Below, one piece after another: positions 7,376 through 16,319 of a stretch of DNA of 64,000 bases. The DNA is from Paenibacillus alba (lineage in GTDB: Bacteria; Bacillota; Bacilli; Paenibacillales; NBRC-103111). The translations under genes and the position numbers were made by a program. The notes below the pieces were generated by a model. The model was not told where the DNA came from. It worked only from the letters and a program-made list of their open reading frames with translations, and ran no database searches. Every line of letters begins with the position of its first letter. Position 1 is the stretch's first letter. The DNA lies in NCBI RefSeq assembly GCF_013204855.1, contig NZ_JABMKZ010000041.1, positions 1 to 64,000 of the forward strand, written 5' to 3'.

Positions 7376-7768
7376 TTAACGTTTGGAGAACTGAGGAGCA
7401 CGACGAGCGGCTTTCAATCCATATTTTTTACGCTCTTTCATACGGGAATCACGTGTTAAGAATCCTGCTTTTTTCAAGGATCCACGGTATTCCGGATCAA
7501 CTTTCAGCAATGCACGGGAAATCCCATGACGAATTGCGCCAGCTTGTCCGCTGATGCCACCGCCATTTGCAATTACAAGAATGTCGTATTTACCAACAGT
7601 TTCTGTAAGTGCCAATGGTTGTTTAACGATCAGTTTCAAAGTTTCTAGACCGAAGTACTCATCTAGATCACGTTTATTGATGATGATACGTCCTTCACCC
7701 GGTAATAGGCGTACACGCGCTACCGAATGCTTACGACGACCCGTTCCATAATATTGAACTTGTGCCAC
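7376..7768 (-). CDS. rpsI: 30S ribosomal protein S9
   Basis: This is a complete 130-residue S9. The N-terminal YYGTGRRKHSVARV and the basic tail ending FSKR are diagnostic; in the ribosome that tail reaches the P-site tRNA anticodon loop. It lies 18 bp after rplM in the usual rplM-rpsI pair, with a strong terminator behind. Confidence 0.98.
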   Translation of the reverse strand: MAQVQYYGTGRRKHSVARVRLLPGEGRIIINKRDLDEYFGLETLKLIVKQPLALTETVGKYDILVIANGGGISGQAGAIRHGISRALLKVDPEYRGSLKKAGFLTRDSRMKERKKYGLKAARRAPQFSKR

Positions 7769-7786
7769 GAAACGTTCCTCCTTATA

Positions 7787-8224
7787 TTAACCGCGAAGAT
7801 TCCAGACTTCTGGTAGTTGTGCTTGGTGTGGATGCTCTTCTCCACCGTAAACTTTAAGCTTTGTTTTCAAGCTATCACCAAGACGGTTCTTTGGAAGCAT
7901 ACCGTGCACGGCAAATTCGATCATGCGATCAGGTTTGCTGTTAAGCAAATCTTGAGCGGAAGTCACTTTTAAACCACCTTGGTACAAAGAGTGACGGTAG
8001 TACATTTTGTTTTGCATTTTTTTACCAGTTAGCTTAATTTGGGAAGCATTGATAACAACTACGAAATCGCCAGTATCTACGTGTGGAGTAAACTCCGGTT
8101 TGTGCTTACCGCGGATAATGCTAGCTACTTCACTTGCAAGACGGCCAAGTGTTTGGCCTGCAGCGTCAACAATGTACCATTTACGCTCAACTTCATTTGG
8201 CTTAGCCATATATGTGGTGCGCAT
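7787..8224 (-). CDS. rplM: 50S ribosomal protein L13
   Basis: This is a complete 145-residue L13, an early-assembly 23S-binding protein. Family motifs include VDAAGQTLGRLAS near the N-terminus and HGMLPKNRLG in the second half. AGGAGG lies upstream of the ATG. It is transcribed with rpsI from its own promoter behind a structured leader, as in B. subtilis, where L13 autoregulates through its leader. Confidence 0.98.
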   Translation of the reverse strand: MRTTYMAKPNEVERKWYIVDAAGQTLGRLASEVASIIRGKHKPEFTPHVDTGDFVVVINASQIKLTGKKMQNKMYYRHSLYQGGLKVTSAQDLLNSKPDRMIEFAVHGMLPKNRLGDSLKTKLKVYGGEEHPHQAQLPEVWNLRG

Positions 8225-8347
8225 GCTTAGTCCTCCTAAAAATATATCTCAATAACATTATTATTATGATTAAATTACATTAACGATGGATGGTATTCAA
8301 GGCAATTGAGGATCAGGGGCTGTGGGGTAGCCGATCACTAAACGCCA
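8225..8347 (-). ncRNA. Candidate L13 leader RNA
   Basis: This 120-nt 5' UTR lies between the rplM promoter and start. It holds a bulged hairpin at 8311-8335 (GATCGGCT... AGCC CCT GATC on the minus strand). Its position matches the known Firmicute L13 leader. I judged it by position and pairing, not by a covariance model. Confidence 0.5.
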
Positions 8348-8353
8348 AGTTAT

Positions 8354-8382
8354 ATTTTACACGAAGATTCGATAAGAATCAA
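8354..8382 (-). promoter_or_regulatory. rplM-rpsI promoter (sigma-A)
   Basis: On the minus strand TTGATT (8377-8382) and TAAAAT (8354-8359) are 17 bp apart, in the gap after truA. Confidence 0.7.
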
Positions 8383-8399
8383 GTAGTGTTTTAGGCTTT

Positions 8400-9176
8400 T
8401 TAATACTCAACTCGCCATAGCGTTAAACCCATAGCTTCGGCCGTAGGCCCTGCTTCAGCTCGATCTCTGGCTTCAAGAATACGCAGCATGTCGCTGCTTG
8501 TTCTCTTGCCTTCACCGATCTGTATCAGCGTCCCTACGATGATCCTAACCATGTTATACAGGAAGCCGTTCCCCGTCACAATCAGACGGATCCTTGCGAC
8601 CTTGTCCGTCGACATCATCTCATCGGTTTCAGTCTCCATACGAACCTCGTAGAGAGTTCTCACCTTGTCTTCCTTATCTGTTCTCACCGTACAAAAAGAA
8701 GTGAAATCATGCTCTCCTAGCAAGCAAGGGAGCGCCTCTCTCATGGCTTCCACATTTAAATGCGTAGGGTGATGGTATTCAAAGTTGCGGTGAAAGACAT
8801 CAGGGAAGCGCGCCGAGCGAATCGTATAACAATATGTCTTGCGTTTCGCGGCTTTGCGAGAATGAAAGGAAGGAGGGACCTCTTCCGCGGTATGTGCGAC
8901 GATATCTCTAGGCAATCGAGCATTTAGAGCTAAACACCAACGTTCCACTGGGATCTTGGAGTTCGTGGTGAAATTAATAACTTGTGCTTTCGCATGTACA
9001 CCGGCATCTGTACGGCCGGATGAGATGACTTTCACCGACTCACCCGTCAACATCCTTACAGCTTGCTCCAAACGATACTGAACCGTATCTGCTTTGGGTT
9101 GTATCTGATATCCTGAATAGACCGTGCCATCATAGCTAATGGTAAAACGTAGATTTCTCAAGGCTTGTTCCTCCAT
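8400..9176 (-). CDS. truA: tRNA pseudouridine(38-40) synthase TruA
   Basis: This 258-residue enzyme isomerises uridines 38-40 in the tRNA anticodon stem. The catalytic Asp is in the SSGRTDAGVHA motif (about residues 52-62), preceded by the family N-terminus RFTISYDGTVYSGYQIQP. GNGFLYNMVRIIVGTL near residue 205 is the usual second motif. GGAAGG precedes the ATG. In B. subtilis three ECF transporter genes lie between rplQ and truA; here truA follows the rplQ terminator directly. Confidence 0.95.
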   Translation of the reverse strand: MEEQALRNLRFTISYDGTVYSGYQIQPKADTVQYRLEQAVRMLTGESVKVISSGRTDAGVHAKAQVINFTTNSKIPVERWCLALNARLPRDIVAHTAEEVPPSFHSRKAAKRKTYCYTIRSARFPDVFHRNFEYHHPTHLNVEAMREALPCLLGEHDFTSFCTVRTDKEDKVRTLYEVRMETETDEMMSTDKVARIRLIVTGNGFLYNMVRIIVGTLIQIGEGKRTSSDMLRILEARDRAEAGPTAEAMGLTLWRVEY

Positions 9177-9244
9177 GAGTCATCCTTCCTATCTCCGTGG
9201 TTAGCCAATGCTAAACTCACACTAGGGGAACGCGCCTAGACTGC

Positions 9245-9290
9245 AAAAAAAGGGCTTCACCAGAATCTAAGTAGATTCCGTCCACCCTTT
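9245..9290 (-). terminator. Terminator after rplQ
   Basis: On the minus strand AAGGG...GCCCTT encloses the self-complementary GAATCTACTTAGATTC and is followed by seven T. It closes the S10-spc-alpha transcript before truA. Confidence 0.8.
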
Positions 9291-9301
9291 CCCATCCGTT
9301 T

Positions 9302-9667
9302 TTATGCGCGATCTACTAGCTCTAGGTAAACCATTGGTGCTGCGTCACCGCGGCGTGGTCCCAGTTTAAGGATACGTGTGTATCCACCTGGACGCTCGGA
9401 GTAACGAGGTGCCAAATCGGAGAACAGTTTTTGAATCGCATCTTGATTCTCATTTGCAGCTTCTCTACGTACAAAAGCAGCTACCTGACGGCGTGCGTGC
9501 AGATCTCCGCGTTTCGCAAGAGTGATTAACTTCTCAGCGATTGAACGAAGTTCTTTTGCTTTTGCTTCTGTAGTTTGAATGCGTTCATGTATGAACAGAT
9601 CTGTTACCAGATCACGGAATAATGCTTTACGATTACTGGAATCGCGGTTCAACTTCCTGTAGTTCAT
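9302..9667 (-). CDS. rplQ: 50S ribosomal protein L17
   Basis: This is a complete 121-residue bacterial L17, which lines the polypeptide exit tunnel region. It begins MNYRKLNRDSSNRKALFR and ends with the expected YLELVDRA-type sequence. It starts 24 bp after rpoA and is the last gene of the alpha cluster, followed by a terminator. Confidence 0.98.
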   Translation of the reverse strand: MNYRKLNRDSSNRKALFRDLVTDLFIHERIQTTEAKAKELRSIAEKLITLAKRGDLHARRQVAAFVRREAANENQDAIQKLFSDLAPRYSERPGGYTRILKLGPRRGDAAPMVYLELVDRA

Positions 9668-9691
9668 TGAATTAACCTCCTTCTGACACGA

Positions 9692-10636
9692 TTATTCCTC
9701 GGTACGAAGACCCAAACCAAGCTCTTCGAGCTTTTCTTGAACTTCTTCAAGCGATTTGCGACCTAAGTTCCGAACTTTCATCATGTCTTCTTCTGTTTTG
9801 GTAATAAGCTCTTGTACGGTGTTAATCCCTGCGCGCTTGAGGCAGTTATAAGAACGAACAGATAGATCAAGTTCCTCGATAGTCATCTCTAGAACTTTCT
9901 CTTTCTTATCTTCTTCTTTCTCCACCATAATCTCAGCGTCTTTGGCTTCATCCGTCAAACCGACGAATAAATTCAAATGCTCCGTTAAGATTTTGGCACC
10001 CAAGCTCACTGCTTCTTCTGGTCGAATACTTCCATCGGTCCACACTTCGAGGGTCAACTTATCATAGTTAGTCACTTGGCCGACGCGAGTATTCTCAATA
10101 CTGTAGTTTACTCGGGTAATAGGCGTGTAGATCGAATCAATTGGAATTACACCAATTGGTTGTTCTTCATGCTTATTTTTGTCCGATTGGACATAACCGC
10201 GACCTCTGCCCGCATGAATCCTCATATGAAGACGCGCATCTGGAGACAAGGTAGCGATATGAAGATCCGGATTAAGAATCTCTACATCGCTATCACCGCG
10301 GATATCAGCCGCCGTGATGTTGCCTTCTCCTTCAGCATCAATTTCAAGCACTTTCTCCTCGTCGGAGTGAATTTTCAACGAGAGACCTTTCAGATTGAGG
10401 ATAATTTCCGTTACATCCTCAAGCACGCCAGGAATCGTTGAAAACTCATGCAAAACGCCATCGATTTGGACAGAGGTTACTGCTGCCCCGGGTAAAGAGG
10501 ACAGTAAGATACGACGTAGTGAGTTACCTAAGGTTGTACCATAGCCACGCTCCAACGGCTCAATGATAAATCTACCATAAGCGCCATCTTCACTTAATGC
10601 TACAGTTTCTATTTTTGGCTTTTCGATTTCGATCAT
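9692..10636 (-). CDS. rpoA: DNA-directed RNA polymerase subunit alpha
   Basis: This 314-residue alpha subunit matches B. subtilis in length. The N-terminal assembly domain has PLERGYGTTLGNSLRRILLS at about residues 27-46. A flexible acidic linker lies near 230-245. The C-terminal domain binds UP elements and activators (helix-hairpin-helix region RNLGRKSLEEV). It is preceded by a 126-bp gap after rpsK in which I see a lone TATAAT without a good -35. Confidence 0.98.
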   Translation of the reverse strand: MIEIEKPKIETVALSEDGAYGRFIIEPLERGYGTTLGNSLRRILLSSLPGAAVTSVQIDGVLHEFSTIPGVLEDVTEIILNLKGLSLKIHSDEEKVLEIDAEGEGNITAADIRGDSDVEILNPDLHIATLSPDARLHMRIHAGRGRGYVQSDKNKHEEQPIGVIPIDSIYTPITRVNYSIENTRVGQVTNYDKLTLEVWTDGSIRPEEAVSLGAKILTEHLNLFVGLTDEAKDAEIMVEKEEDKKEKVLEMTIEELDLSVRSYNCLKRAGINTVQELITKTEEDMMKVRNLGRKSLEEVQEKLEELGLGLRTEE

Positions 10637-10762
10637 GAAATGTACCCTCCATTCAATACGTCGTTTCCCTCTGGATACTTCGCTTCAAAATTTAATAGTA
10701 TGCCTATCCTTCAACCCATTATTCACGATTTTAGGAAAATTATACTACAAAGTGATCCCGAA

Positions 10763-11158
10763 TTATACGCGACGACGTTTTGGAGGACGGCAGCCATTAT
10801 GAGGAACCGGAGTCACGTCTTTAATTAGGTTTACTTCCAGACCTGCTGCTTGCAAAGAACGAATTGCAGCTTCGCGGCCAGCGCCTGGTCCTTTTACCAT
10901 AACTTCAACAGTTTTCAAACCATGCTCCATTGCTGCTTTAGCTGCTTTTTCAGCTGCCATTTGCGCTGCGAAAGGAGTACTTTTACGGGAACCTTTGAAT
11001 CCAAGGTTTCCTGAACTTGCCCAAGAAATTGCGTTACCATGAGGATCCGTGATCGTTACGATCGTGTTGTTAAACGTTGAACGGATGTGTGCTACACCAG
11101 TCTCAATATTTTTCCGGTCACGACGTTTCGTACGGACGACTTTTTTAGGTTTTGCCAT
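10763..11158 (-). CDS. rpsK: 30S ribosomal protein S11
   Basis: This 131-residue S11 forms part of the 30S platform near the mRNA exit. It has the family core AHIRSTFNNTIVTITD and the C-terminal VTPVPHNGCRPPKRRRV. The isoaspartate-prone NG dipeptide seen in other bacterial S11 proteins is present. It lies 18 bp after rpsM. Confidence 0.98.
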   Translation of the reverse strand: MAKPKKVVRTKRRDRKNIETGVAHIRSTFNNTIVTITDPHGNAISWASSGNLGFKGSRKSTPFAAQMAAEKAAKAAMEHGLKTVEVMVKGPGAGREAAIRSLQAAGLEVNLIKDVTPVPHNGCRPPKRRRV

Positions 11159-11176
11159 TAGCTCTAACCCCCTTTA

Positions 11177-11545
11177 TTATTTCTTCTTATTAGCTACCGT
11201 ACGACGAGGACCTTTACGTGTACGAGCATTAGTTTTAGTACGTTGTCCACGAACAGGAAGACCACGACGGTGACGAAGACCACGGTAGGATCCGATTTCG
11301 ATTAGACGTTTGATGTTTAAAGAAATTTCGCGGCGAAGGTCGCCTTCTACTTTAAGGGTTTTGTCAATTACATCACGGATTTTGCTCACTTCATCTTCCG
11401 TAAGGTCGCGAACGCGAGTACTAGCGTCGATACCTGTGGAAGCGATAATTTTCTGAGCAGTTGTAGTGCCGATACCGAAAATGTAAGTCAACGCGATTAC
11501 AACTCGTTTGTCACGAGGTAAGTCAACTCCAGCTAAACGTGCCAT
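11177..11545 (-). CDS. rpsM: 30S ribosomal protein S13
   Basis: This 122-residue S13 sits in the 30S head and makes intersubunit bridges to L5. It begins MARLAGVDLPRDKRV, has the HhH-like YIFGIGTTTA, and ends in the basic Lys-rich tail that approaches P-site tRNA. It follows rpmJ by 19 bp. Confidence 0.98.
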   Translation of the reverse strand: MARLAGVDLPRDKRVVIALTYIFGIGTTTAQKIIASTGIDASTRVRDLTEDEVSKIRDVIDKTLKVEGDLRREISLNIKRLIEIGSYRGLRHRRGLPVRGQRTKTNARTRKGPRRTVANKKK

Positions 11546-11564
11546 CTACAGATTGCACCTCCTT

Positions 11565-11678
11565 TTAACCTTGTTTTTGTTTGTGCTTAGGATTTTCACA
11601 AATTACCATTACATTACCTTTACGGCGAATAACTTTACACTTCTCGCAAATCGGTTTGACTGACGGTCTTACCTTCAT
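11565..11678 (-). CDS. rpmJ: 50S ribosomal protein L36
   Basis: This 37-residue protein has the zinc-ribbon pattern CEKCKV...CENPKHKQ (C-x2-C-x12-C-x4-H), typical of the zinc-containing L36 form. It begins MKVRPSVKPIC, and AAGGAGG precedes the ATG. It lies between infA and rpsM, the standard place. Confidence 0.97.
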   Translation of the reverse strand: MKVRPSVKPICEKCKVIRRKGNVMVICENPKHKQKQG

Positions 11679-11788
11679 TTTAAGCCCTCCTTTAAGATTT
11701 CATCGTAAGCACCATGTTGCGTTTTCGTTAGAAAACTTGCTTCGTAAGCATACGCCTTGAAAGAGTAACTTACATATAAGCCAAACAT

Positions 11789-12013
11789 TTATTTAAAACG
11801 GTAGGTTATACGGCCTCTCGTTAAATCGTAAGGCGATAATTCTACGGTAACCTTATCTCCAGGCAAAATGCGGATAAAGTGCATTCTGATTTTACCGGAT
11901 ACATGGGCTAGGATTTTATGACCATTTTCCAATTCAACTTTAAACATTGCATTCGGAAGAGGTTCAATCACTGTACCTTCTACTTCAATTACATCTTCTT
12001 TGGCCACAGTCAT
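11789..12013 (-). CDS. infA: Translation initiation factor IF-1
   Basis: This 74-residue single OB-fold S1-type protein binds the 30S A site during initiation. Signature stretches are VIEVEGTVIEPLPNAMFKVEL, the HVSGKIRMHFIRIL core and the C-terminal DLTRGRITYRFK. Its start overlaps the stop of the KOW-domain gene by 4 bp (ATGA), which suggests translational coupling. A 110-bp gap to rpmJ follows. Confidence 0.97.
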   Translation of the reverse strand: MTVAKEDVIEVEGTVIEPLPNAMFKVELENGHKILAHVSGKIRMHFIRILPGDKVTVELSPYDLTRGRITYRFK

Positions 12014-12315
12014 TCTCCTTTCAATTGTGCTTCATCTTGCATAAGTTCAACGAATTTGGCAATTGCGAAACGCAACTTTCCATTAGTAACACGACCTGTT
12101 TCCCTAATGCTGGACTCGACTTCACTGCTAATCGTTTCTTGTAATTGAAGATGATTCAGGTTCTTCTTCTTCGGTTGATCGAACTTGCGATGAACGCCGT
12201 CTGCAAGCCAGACAAAGCGATGATCGACAATGCCAATCACGACCGCATATTCTCCGGGATCTCTACCGCGAAGCACCTTTACGATTTGACCCACTTTTGG
12301 AATCCCACTATCCAC
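12010..12315 (-). CDS. KOW-domain RNA-binding protein (L14e-like, YbzG type)
   Basis: This 101-residue protein has an N-terminal KOW-like motif (VGQIVKVLRGRDPGEYAVVIG, about residues 8-28) resembling the L14e family, followed by a short charged helical region. It occupies the map-infA gap, the same slot as B. subtilis ybzG. The start is GTG with AGGTGAT upstream, and it overlaps infA by 4 bp. A ribosome-associated or RNA-binding role is inferred from the fold and operon; it is not established. Confidence 0.8.
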   Translation of the reverse strand: MDSGIPKVGQIVKVLRGRDPGEYAVVIGIVDHRFVWLADGVHRKFDQPKKKNLNHLQLQETISSEVESSIRETGRVTNGKLRFAIAKFVELMQDEAQLKGE

Positions 12316-12325
12316 ACATCATCAC

Positions 12326-13078
12326 CTACGATCTAGGCAAAGTTAATATTTCATAACCGGCTGCCGTAATTGCAATCGTATGTTCAAAATGAGCACACAG
12401 CGTACGATCCGAAGTGACTACAGTCCAATCGTCTTCGAGTGTTTGGACATATCTTTCGCCAACGACCACCATCGGTTCAATGGCTAGGACCATGCCTGGT
12501 TTGAGACGAGGACCTTTGTCTGGAACACCGTAATTCGGAATTTGTGGTTCTTCGTGAAGATCCGTTCCGATACCGTGACCGACATACTCTATAACCACGG
12601 AGAAGCCTGCGTCTTCAATACAAGTTTGGATTGCATGCGACAACGTGTAGAGTCTAGTATCCGGTTTAGCTTCTGCTATGCCTCGATAGAGTGATTCTTC
12701 TGTCACAGCTAACAAACGTTTGGCTGTTTCGGAAATCTCACCGACAGGATATGTCCAAGCAGAATCTCCATGATAACCTTTATACTGAGCACCAATATCA
12801 ATACTAATGATATCGCCCTCAGCCAGCTTTCTTGGACCAGGAATACCATGAACTAATTCTTCGTTGACTGAAGCACAAATGCTTCCAGGAAAACCGTTAT
12901 AGCCTTTGAAAGATGGAATCGCTCCCTGACTGCGAATGAATTCCTCTGCGATCTGATCAAGTTCTTTCGTTGTAATGTTCGGACGAATCGCCCTTGCCAA
13001 TAAGCGGTGCGTTTCGGCTACGATACGACCAGCTTCTCGCATTAGGTCTAGTTCAACCTCGGACTTACAAATGATCAT
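12326..13078 (-). CDS. map: Type I methionine aminopeptidase
   Basis: This 250-residue enzyme removes the initiator methionine from nascent proteins. The five metal ligands fit the MAP-1 pattern: SIDIGAQYKGYHGDSA (two Asp), VGHGIGTDLHEEP (His), AIEPMV (Glu) and FEHTIAI (Glu). It overlaps adk by one base (TAATG), consistent with coupled translation inside the spc operon. Confidence 0.97.
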   Translation of the reverse strand: MIICKSEVELDLMREAGRIVAETHRLLARAIRPNITTKELDQIAEEFIRSQGAIPSFKGYNGFPGSICASVNEELVHGIPGPRKLAEGDIISIDIGAQYKGYHGDSAWTYPVGEISETAKRLLAVTEESLYRGIAEAKPDTRLYTLSHAIQTCIEDAGFSVVIEYVGHGIGTDLHEEPQIPNYGVPDKGPRLKPGMVLAIEPMVVVGERYVQTLEDDWTVVTSDRTLCAHFEHTIAITAAGYEILTLPRS

Positions 13079-13728
13079 TACGCTAGACCTCGTAGCAGTG
13101 AGCTAATTTGTTCGGTTACCGCATGAATGTCTTGTTCCCCGTTAACCTCACGCAATAATTCCCTCTTTTGGTAGTAATCCAGCAGCGGAGCCGTTTTGTT
13201 GATATACTCATCCAAACGTGTTCCAACTTTCTCTTCCGTATCATCAGATCGTTGGTACAACTCACCTGAACATTTATCGCATACGCCTTCTTGCTTTGGT
13301 GGGTTGAAGATTACATGATACGTAGCACCACAGGATTTACAAATTCTTCGGCCGGTTAGTCGAGCAAGCAAGAAACTGCGATCAACGGAAAGATTAATAA
13401 CGATCTCAATCTTCTTACCCAATGATTCAACGATTTCAGATAATGCATCTGCTTGAGCAACAGTTCTAGGGAACCCGTCAAGCAAGAAACCTTTGTCGCA
13501 ATCCGGTTGAGCAAGTCGCTCTCTCACAATACCATTCGTGATTTCATCAGGAACCAGAAGTCCCTTATCCACATAACCTTTGGCTTCAACACCAAGTGGT
13601 GTTCCTTGGCTCATCGCCAAGCGAAATGCATCTCCAGTTGAAATATGAGGAATTTGAAATTCACTTACGATTTTCTCAGCCTGCGTACCTTTGCCTGCAC
13701 CAGGAGGCCCCATAAAAATTACGTTCAA
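13078..13728 (-). CDS. adk: Adenylate kinase
   Basis: This 216-residue kinase interconverts AMP, ADP and ATP. The P-loop GPPGAGKGT is at residues 7-15. The LID domain carries a zinc-binding Cys4 set (CKSCG...CDKCSG), as in Gram-positive adenylate kinases. The start is read as TTG at 13728: GGGAGG lies 8 bases upstream, and the N-terminus MNVIFMGPPG then matches the family. An ATG at 13749 would add seven residues and sits in the Shine-Dalgarno region. It follows secY by 85 bp. Confidence 0.95.
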   Translation of the reverse strand: MNVIFMGPPGAGKGTQAEKIVSEFQIPHISTGDAFRLAMSQGTPLGVEAKGYVDKGLLVPDEITNGIVRERLAQPDCDKGFLLDGFPRTVAQADALSEIVESLGKKIEIVINLSVDRSFLLARLTGRRICKSCGATYHVIFNPPKQEGVCDKCSGELYQRSDDTEEKVGTRLDEYINKTAPLLDYYQKRELLREVNGEQDIHAVTEQISSLLRGLA

Positions 13729-13813
13729 CTTTATAACCTCCCATCGCACTCGGCATTACGAACAGCACAATAGGTGCCGATGTCGCATAACTTGCCCCAT
13801 CAGAACCTATTAG

Positions 13814-15118
13814 CTATTTATTGATAAACCCTTTGTAATGCCGCTTAATCAATTGGCTCTCGATTTGTTTCATTGTCTCAAGACCAACGCCTACTACGAT
13901 AAGTAAAGATGTACCACCAATCCGAACCGAACTAGGCAAACCTGCAAGTCCTCCAAACAACATGGGAAGAATCGAGATTGCTGAGAGAAACAGAGCTCCA
14001 GAAAGAGTAATTCTAGTCATTACACGAGTCAGATAAACGGAAGTTGTCTTCCCGGGTCTAATACCTGGAATGTAGCCACCATTTTTCTTCATCTGATCAG
14101 CCATTTGAACTGGATTAATTTGAACGAAGGTATAAAAGTAGGTGAAGCCAATAATCAACAGTACATACAATACAATCGCTAAAGGTGCAGTTTGGTTAAT
14201 ACTCAAGTTATTAATGATCCACTCTGCAACAACATTCCCTCTCCAATAACTTGCGATAGTAGGAGGAAACATCAACAACGATAGTGCAAAGATAACTGGG
14301 ATTACGCCAGCAGCATTCACTTTAAGTGGAATGTGCGTCGTTTGACCACCGTACATTTTACGACCAACTACGCGTTTGGCATATTGAACAGGTATCTTGC
14401 GAACACCTTGTTGAACAAATATGACTCCGGCAATAATCAGTATGACAACCAAAGCAATAATGATCAGTTTCACGATGTTCAGGAACAAAGCTCCTTCGGT
14501 CGCAAACAGTGATTTGTAAATTTGCTGTATGCTTGTAGGAATCGCCGCGACGATACCTGCAAAGATGATAATGGAAATACCGTTGCCAATCCCGTACTCC
14601 GTGATTTGCTCACCAAGCCACATCAAGAAGGCTGTACCAGCTGTCAGTATTATAGCAATCATGGCAAAAGTAGTGAAGCCCGGATCAATCACGAGTCCGC
14701 TGTAAAGACGGTTAAACCCGATGGAAAGACCAAAAGCTTGAATCACACCTAGCACAATCGTACCGTACCGAGTAACCTGTGTCATCTTCTTTCTTCCGAC
14801 ATCTCCTTCTTTTGCCCATTGCGCAAAGCGCGGGATAACATCCATGGACAAAAGCTGAACAATGATGGAAGCCGTAATGTAAGGCATAATTCCCATCGCG
14901 AAGATGGAGAATTGGAAGAGCGCACCGCCGGAAAACGTGTTAAGCAAACCAAAGACATCGCTCTGATTCGCTTGATCTTGAAGTTTCAGAACATCAGTGT
15001 TAATGTTCGGCACCGGAATGAACGCGCCTAAGCGGTAGACGATAAGCAAAATGAGCGTGAATAAAATTCTTCTCCGTAAATCTTCTACCTTGAAGATGTT
15101 GGCTATGGTACTGAACAT
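13814..15118 (-). CDS. secY: Preprotein translocase subunit SecY
   Basis: This 434-residue, ten-helix membrane channel is the core of the Sec translocon. N-terminal DLRRRILFTL, the plug-region GGALFQFSIFAMGIMPYITA and the cytoplasmic C-terminal RHYKGFINK agree with SecY. It overlaps rplO by one base (TAATG). SecE is encoded further along the window at 41018-41230. Confidence 0.98.
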   Translation of the reverse strand: MFSTIANIFKVEDLRRRILFTLILLIVYRLGAFIPVPNINTDVLKLQDQANQSDVFGLLNTFSGGALFQFSIFAMGIMPYITASIIVQLLSMDVIPRFAQWAKEGDVGRKKMTQVTRYGTIVLGVIQAFGLSIGFNRLYSGLVIDPGFTTFAMIAIILTAGTAFLMWLGEQITEYGIGNGISIIIFAGIVAAIPTSIQQIYKSLFATEGALFLNIVKLIIIALVVILIIAGVIFVQQGVRKIPVQYAKRVVGRKMYGGQTTHIPLKVNAAGVIPVIFALSLLMFPPTIASYWRGNVVAEWIINNLSINQTAPLAIVLYVLLIIGFTYFYTFVQINPVQMADQMKKNGGYIPGIRPGKTTSVYLTRVMTRITLSGALFLSAISILPMLFGGLAGLPSSVRIGGTSLLIVVGVGLETMKQIESQLIKRHYKGFINK

Positions 15119-15558
15119 TAAATCACCTCGGTTTGACCGCCGACAGCTTGGATTTTCTCAATCGCTGATTGAGAGAACTTATTCGCTTTAACGGTTAATT
15201 TTACTGTGATTTCACCGTTTCCTAAAATCTTGATGCCGTCTTTAGGAGCTTTAACAATACCAGCCTCCATTAGAACTTCTGGAGTAACTTCAGTACCAGC
15301 TGCGAAATTGTTCAAATCTTCAAGGTTCACAATTGCGTATTCCGTACGGAAACGGTTCGTGAAACCACGTTTAGGTAAACGACGGTATAACGGGTTTTGT
15401 CCACCCTCGAATCCAGGACGAACGCCTCCACCGGAACGTGCGTTTTGACCCTTGTGTCCGCGAGTTGATGTTTTACCCATGCCGCTACTAGTACCACGTC
15501 CAACACGTTTACGAGTTTTACGGGAACCAATAGCAGAACTTAGCTCATGTAACTTCAT
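15118..15558 (-). CDS. rplO: 50S ribosomal protein L15
   Basis: This 146-residue L15 has the Gly/Arg-rich N-terminal extension that penetrates 23S rRNA (KRVGRGTSSGMGKTSTRGHK) followed by a globular C-terminal domain. It lies 35 bp after rpmD and overlaps secY. Confidence 0.98.
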   Translation of the reverse strand: MKLHELSSAIGSRKTRKRVGRGTSSGMGKTSTRGHKGQNARSGGGVRPGFEGGQNPLYRRLPKRGFTNRFRTEYAIVNLEDLNNFAAGTEVTPEVLMEAGIVKAPKDGIKILGNGEITVKLTVKANKFSQSAIEKIQAVGGQTEVI

Positions 15559-15593
15559 CGTTGCACACCTCCTCTAGATCTTAATATGTGTTA

Positions 15594-15782
15594 CTATGCT
15601 TCGATTTCTTTAACTTCTACCAAATGGCTTACTTGATTAACCATGCCTCTGATTGCAGCATTATCTTGATGAAGAACAGTTTGGTGCAGCTTGCGCAGAC
15701 CAAGTGTTTTCACAGTAACGCGTTGCGTTTCAGGGCGGCCAATCAGGCTGCGTTTTAGGGTAATTTGTAATTGTTTCGCCAT
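15594..15782 (-). CDS. rpmD: 50S ribosomal protein L30
   Basis: This is a complete 62-residue L30. Recognisable motifs are ITLKRSLIGRPETQRVTVKT and a short helical C-terminus. It lies 11 bp after rpsE in the spc cluster. Confidence 0.97.
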   Translation of the reverse strand: MAKQLQITLKRSLIGRPETQRVTVKTLGLRKLHQTVLHQDNAAIRGMVNQVSHLVEVKEIEA

Positions 15783-15793
15783 GTTTACCCCTC

Positions 15794-16291
15794 CTAACCT
15801 AATAGCTCTTGAACTGTTTTTCCACGAAGCTTTGCAACTTCTTCCGCTTTTTTCAAACGGCTTAAGCCTTCAAGCGTTGCGTTAACCATGTTCATGGAGT
15901 TCGATGAACCCAGGGATTTTGTCAAGATATCGCCGATACCAGCAAGTTCAAGTACTGCACGAACTGGTCCGCCTGCGATAACTCCTGTACCTTGGGAAGC
16001 TGGTTTCAACAGAACACGTCCTGCACCAAACTTACCTGTTACAAGGTGAGGAATCGAAGTGCCTACGATTGGAACATGAATCAAGTTCTTTTTCGCATCT
16101 TCAATGCCTTTGCGGATTGCATCAGGAACTTCGGAAGCTTTACCGATTCCTGCGCCAACCCAGCCATTGCCATCGCCAACGACAACAAGTGCGCTGAAGC
16201 TGAAACGACGTCCGCCTTTTACTACTTTAGCTACGCGATTAATATTAACGACTTTTTCTGTTAGCTCTAAAGTATTAGGATCTACACGCAA
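15794..16291 (-). CDS. rpsE: 30S ribosomal protein S5
   Basis: This 165-residue S5 takes part in decoding fidelity and mRNA helicase activity at the entry tunnel. The N-terminal double-stranded RNA-binding fold has VAKVVKGGRRFSFSALVVVG, the loop where spectinomycin-resistance changes occur; it appears ordinary here. Initiation is at TTG (16291), with GGAGG 8 bases upstream, giving MRVDPN, which aligns with other Bacilli S5 starts. Confidence 0.97.
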   Translation of the reverse strand: MRVDPNTLELTEKVVNINRVAKVVKGGRRFSFSALVVVGDGNGWVGAGIGKASEVPDAIRKGIEDAKKNLIHVPIVGTSIPHLVTGKFGAGRVLLKPASQGTGVIAGGPVRAVLELAGIGDILTKSLGSSNSMNMVNATLEGLSRLKKAEEVAKLRGKTVQELLG

Positions 16292-16319
16292 GTCTTTTAC
16301 CTCCTTATATATGTTTTTC

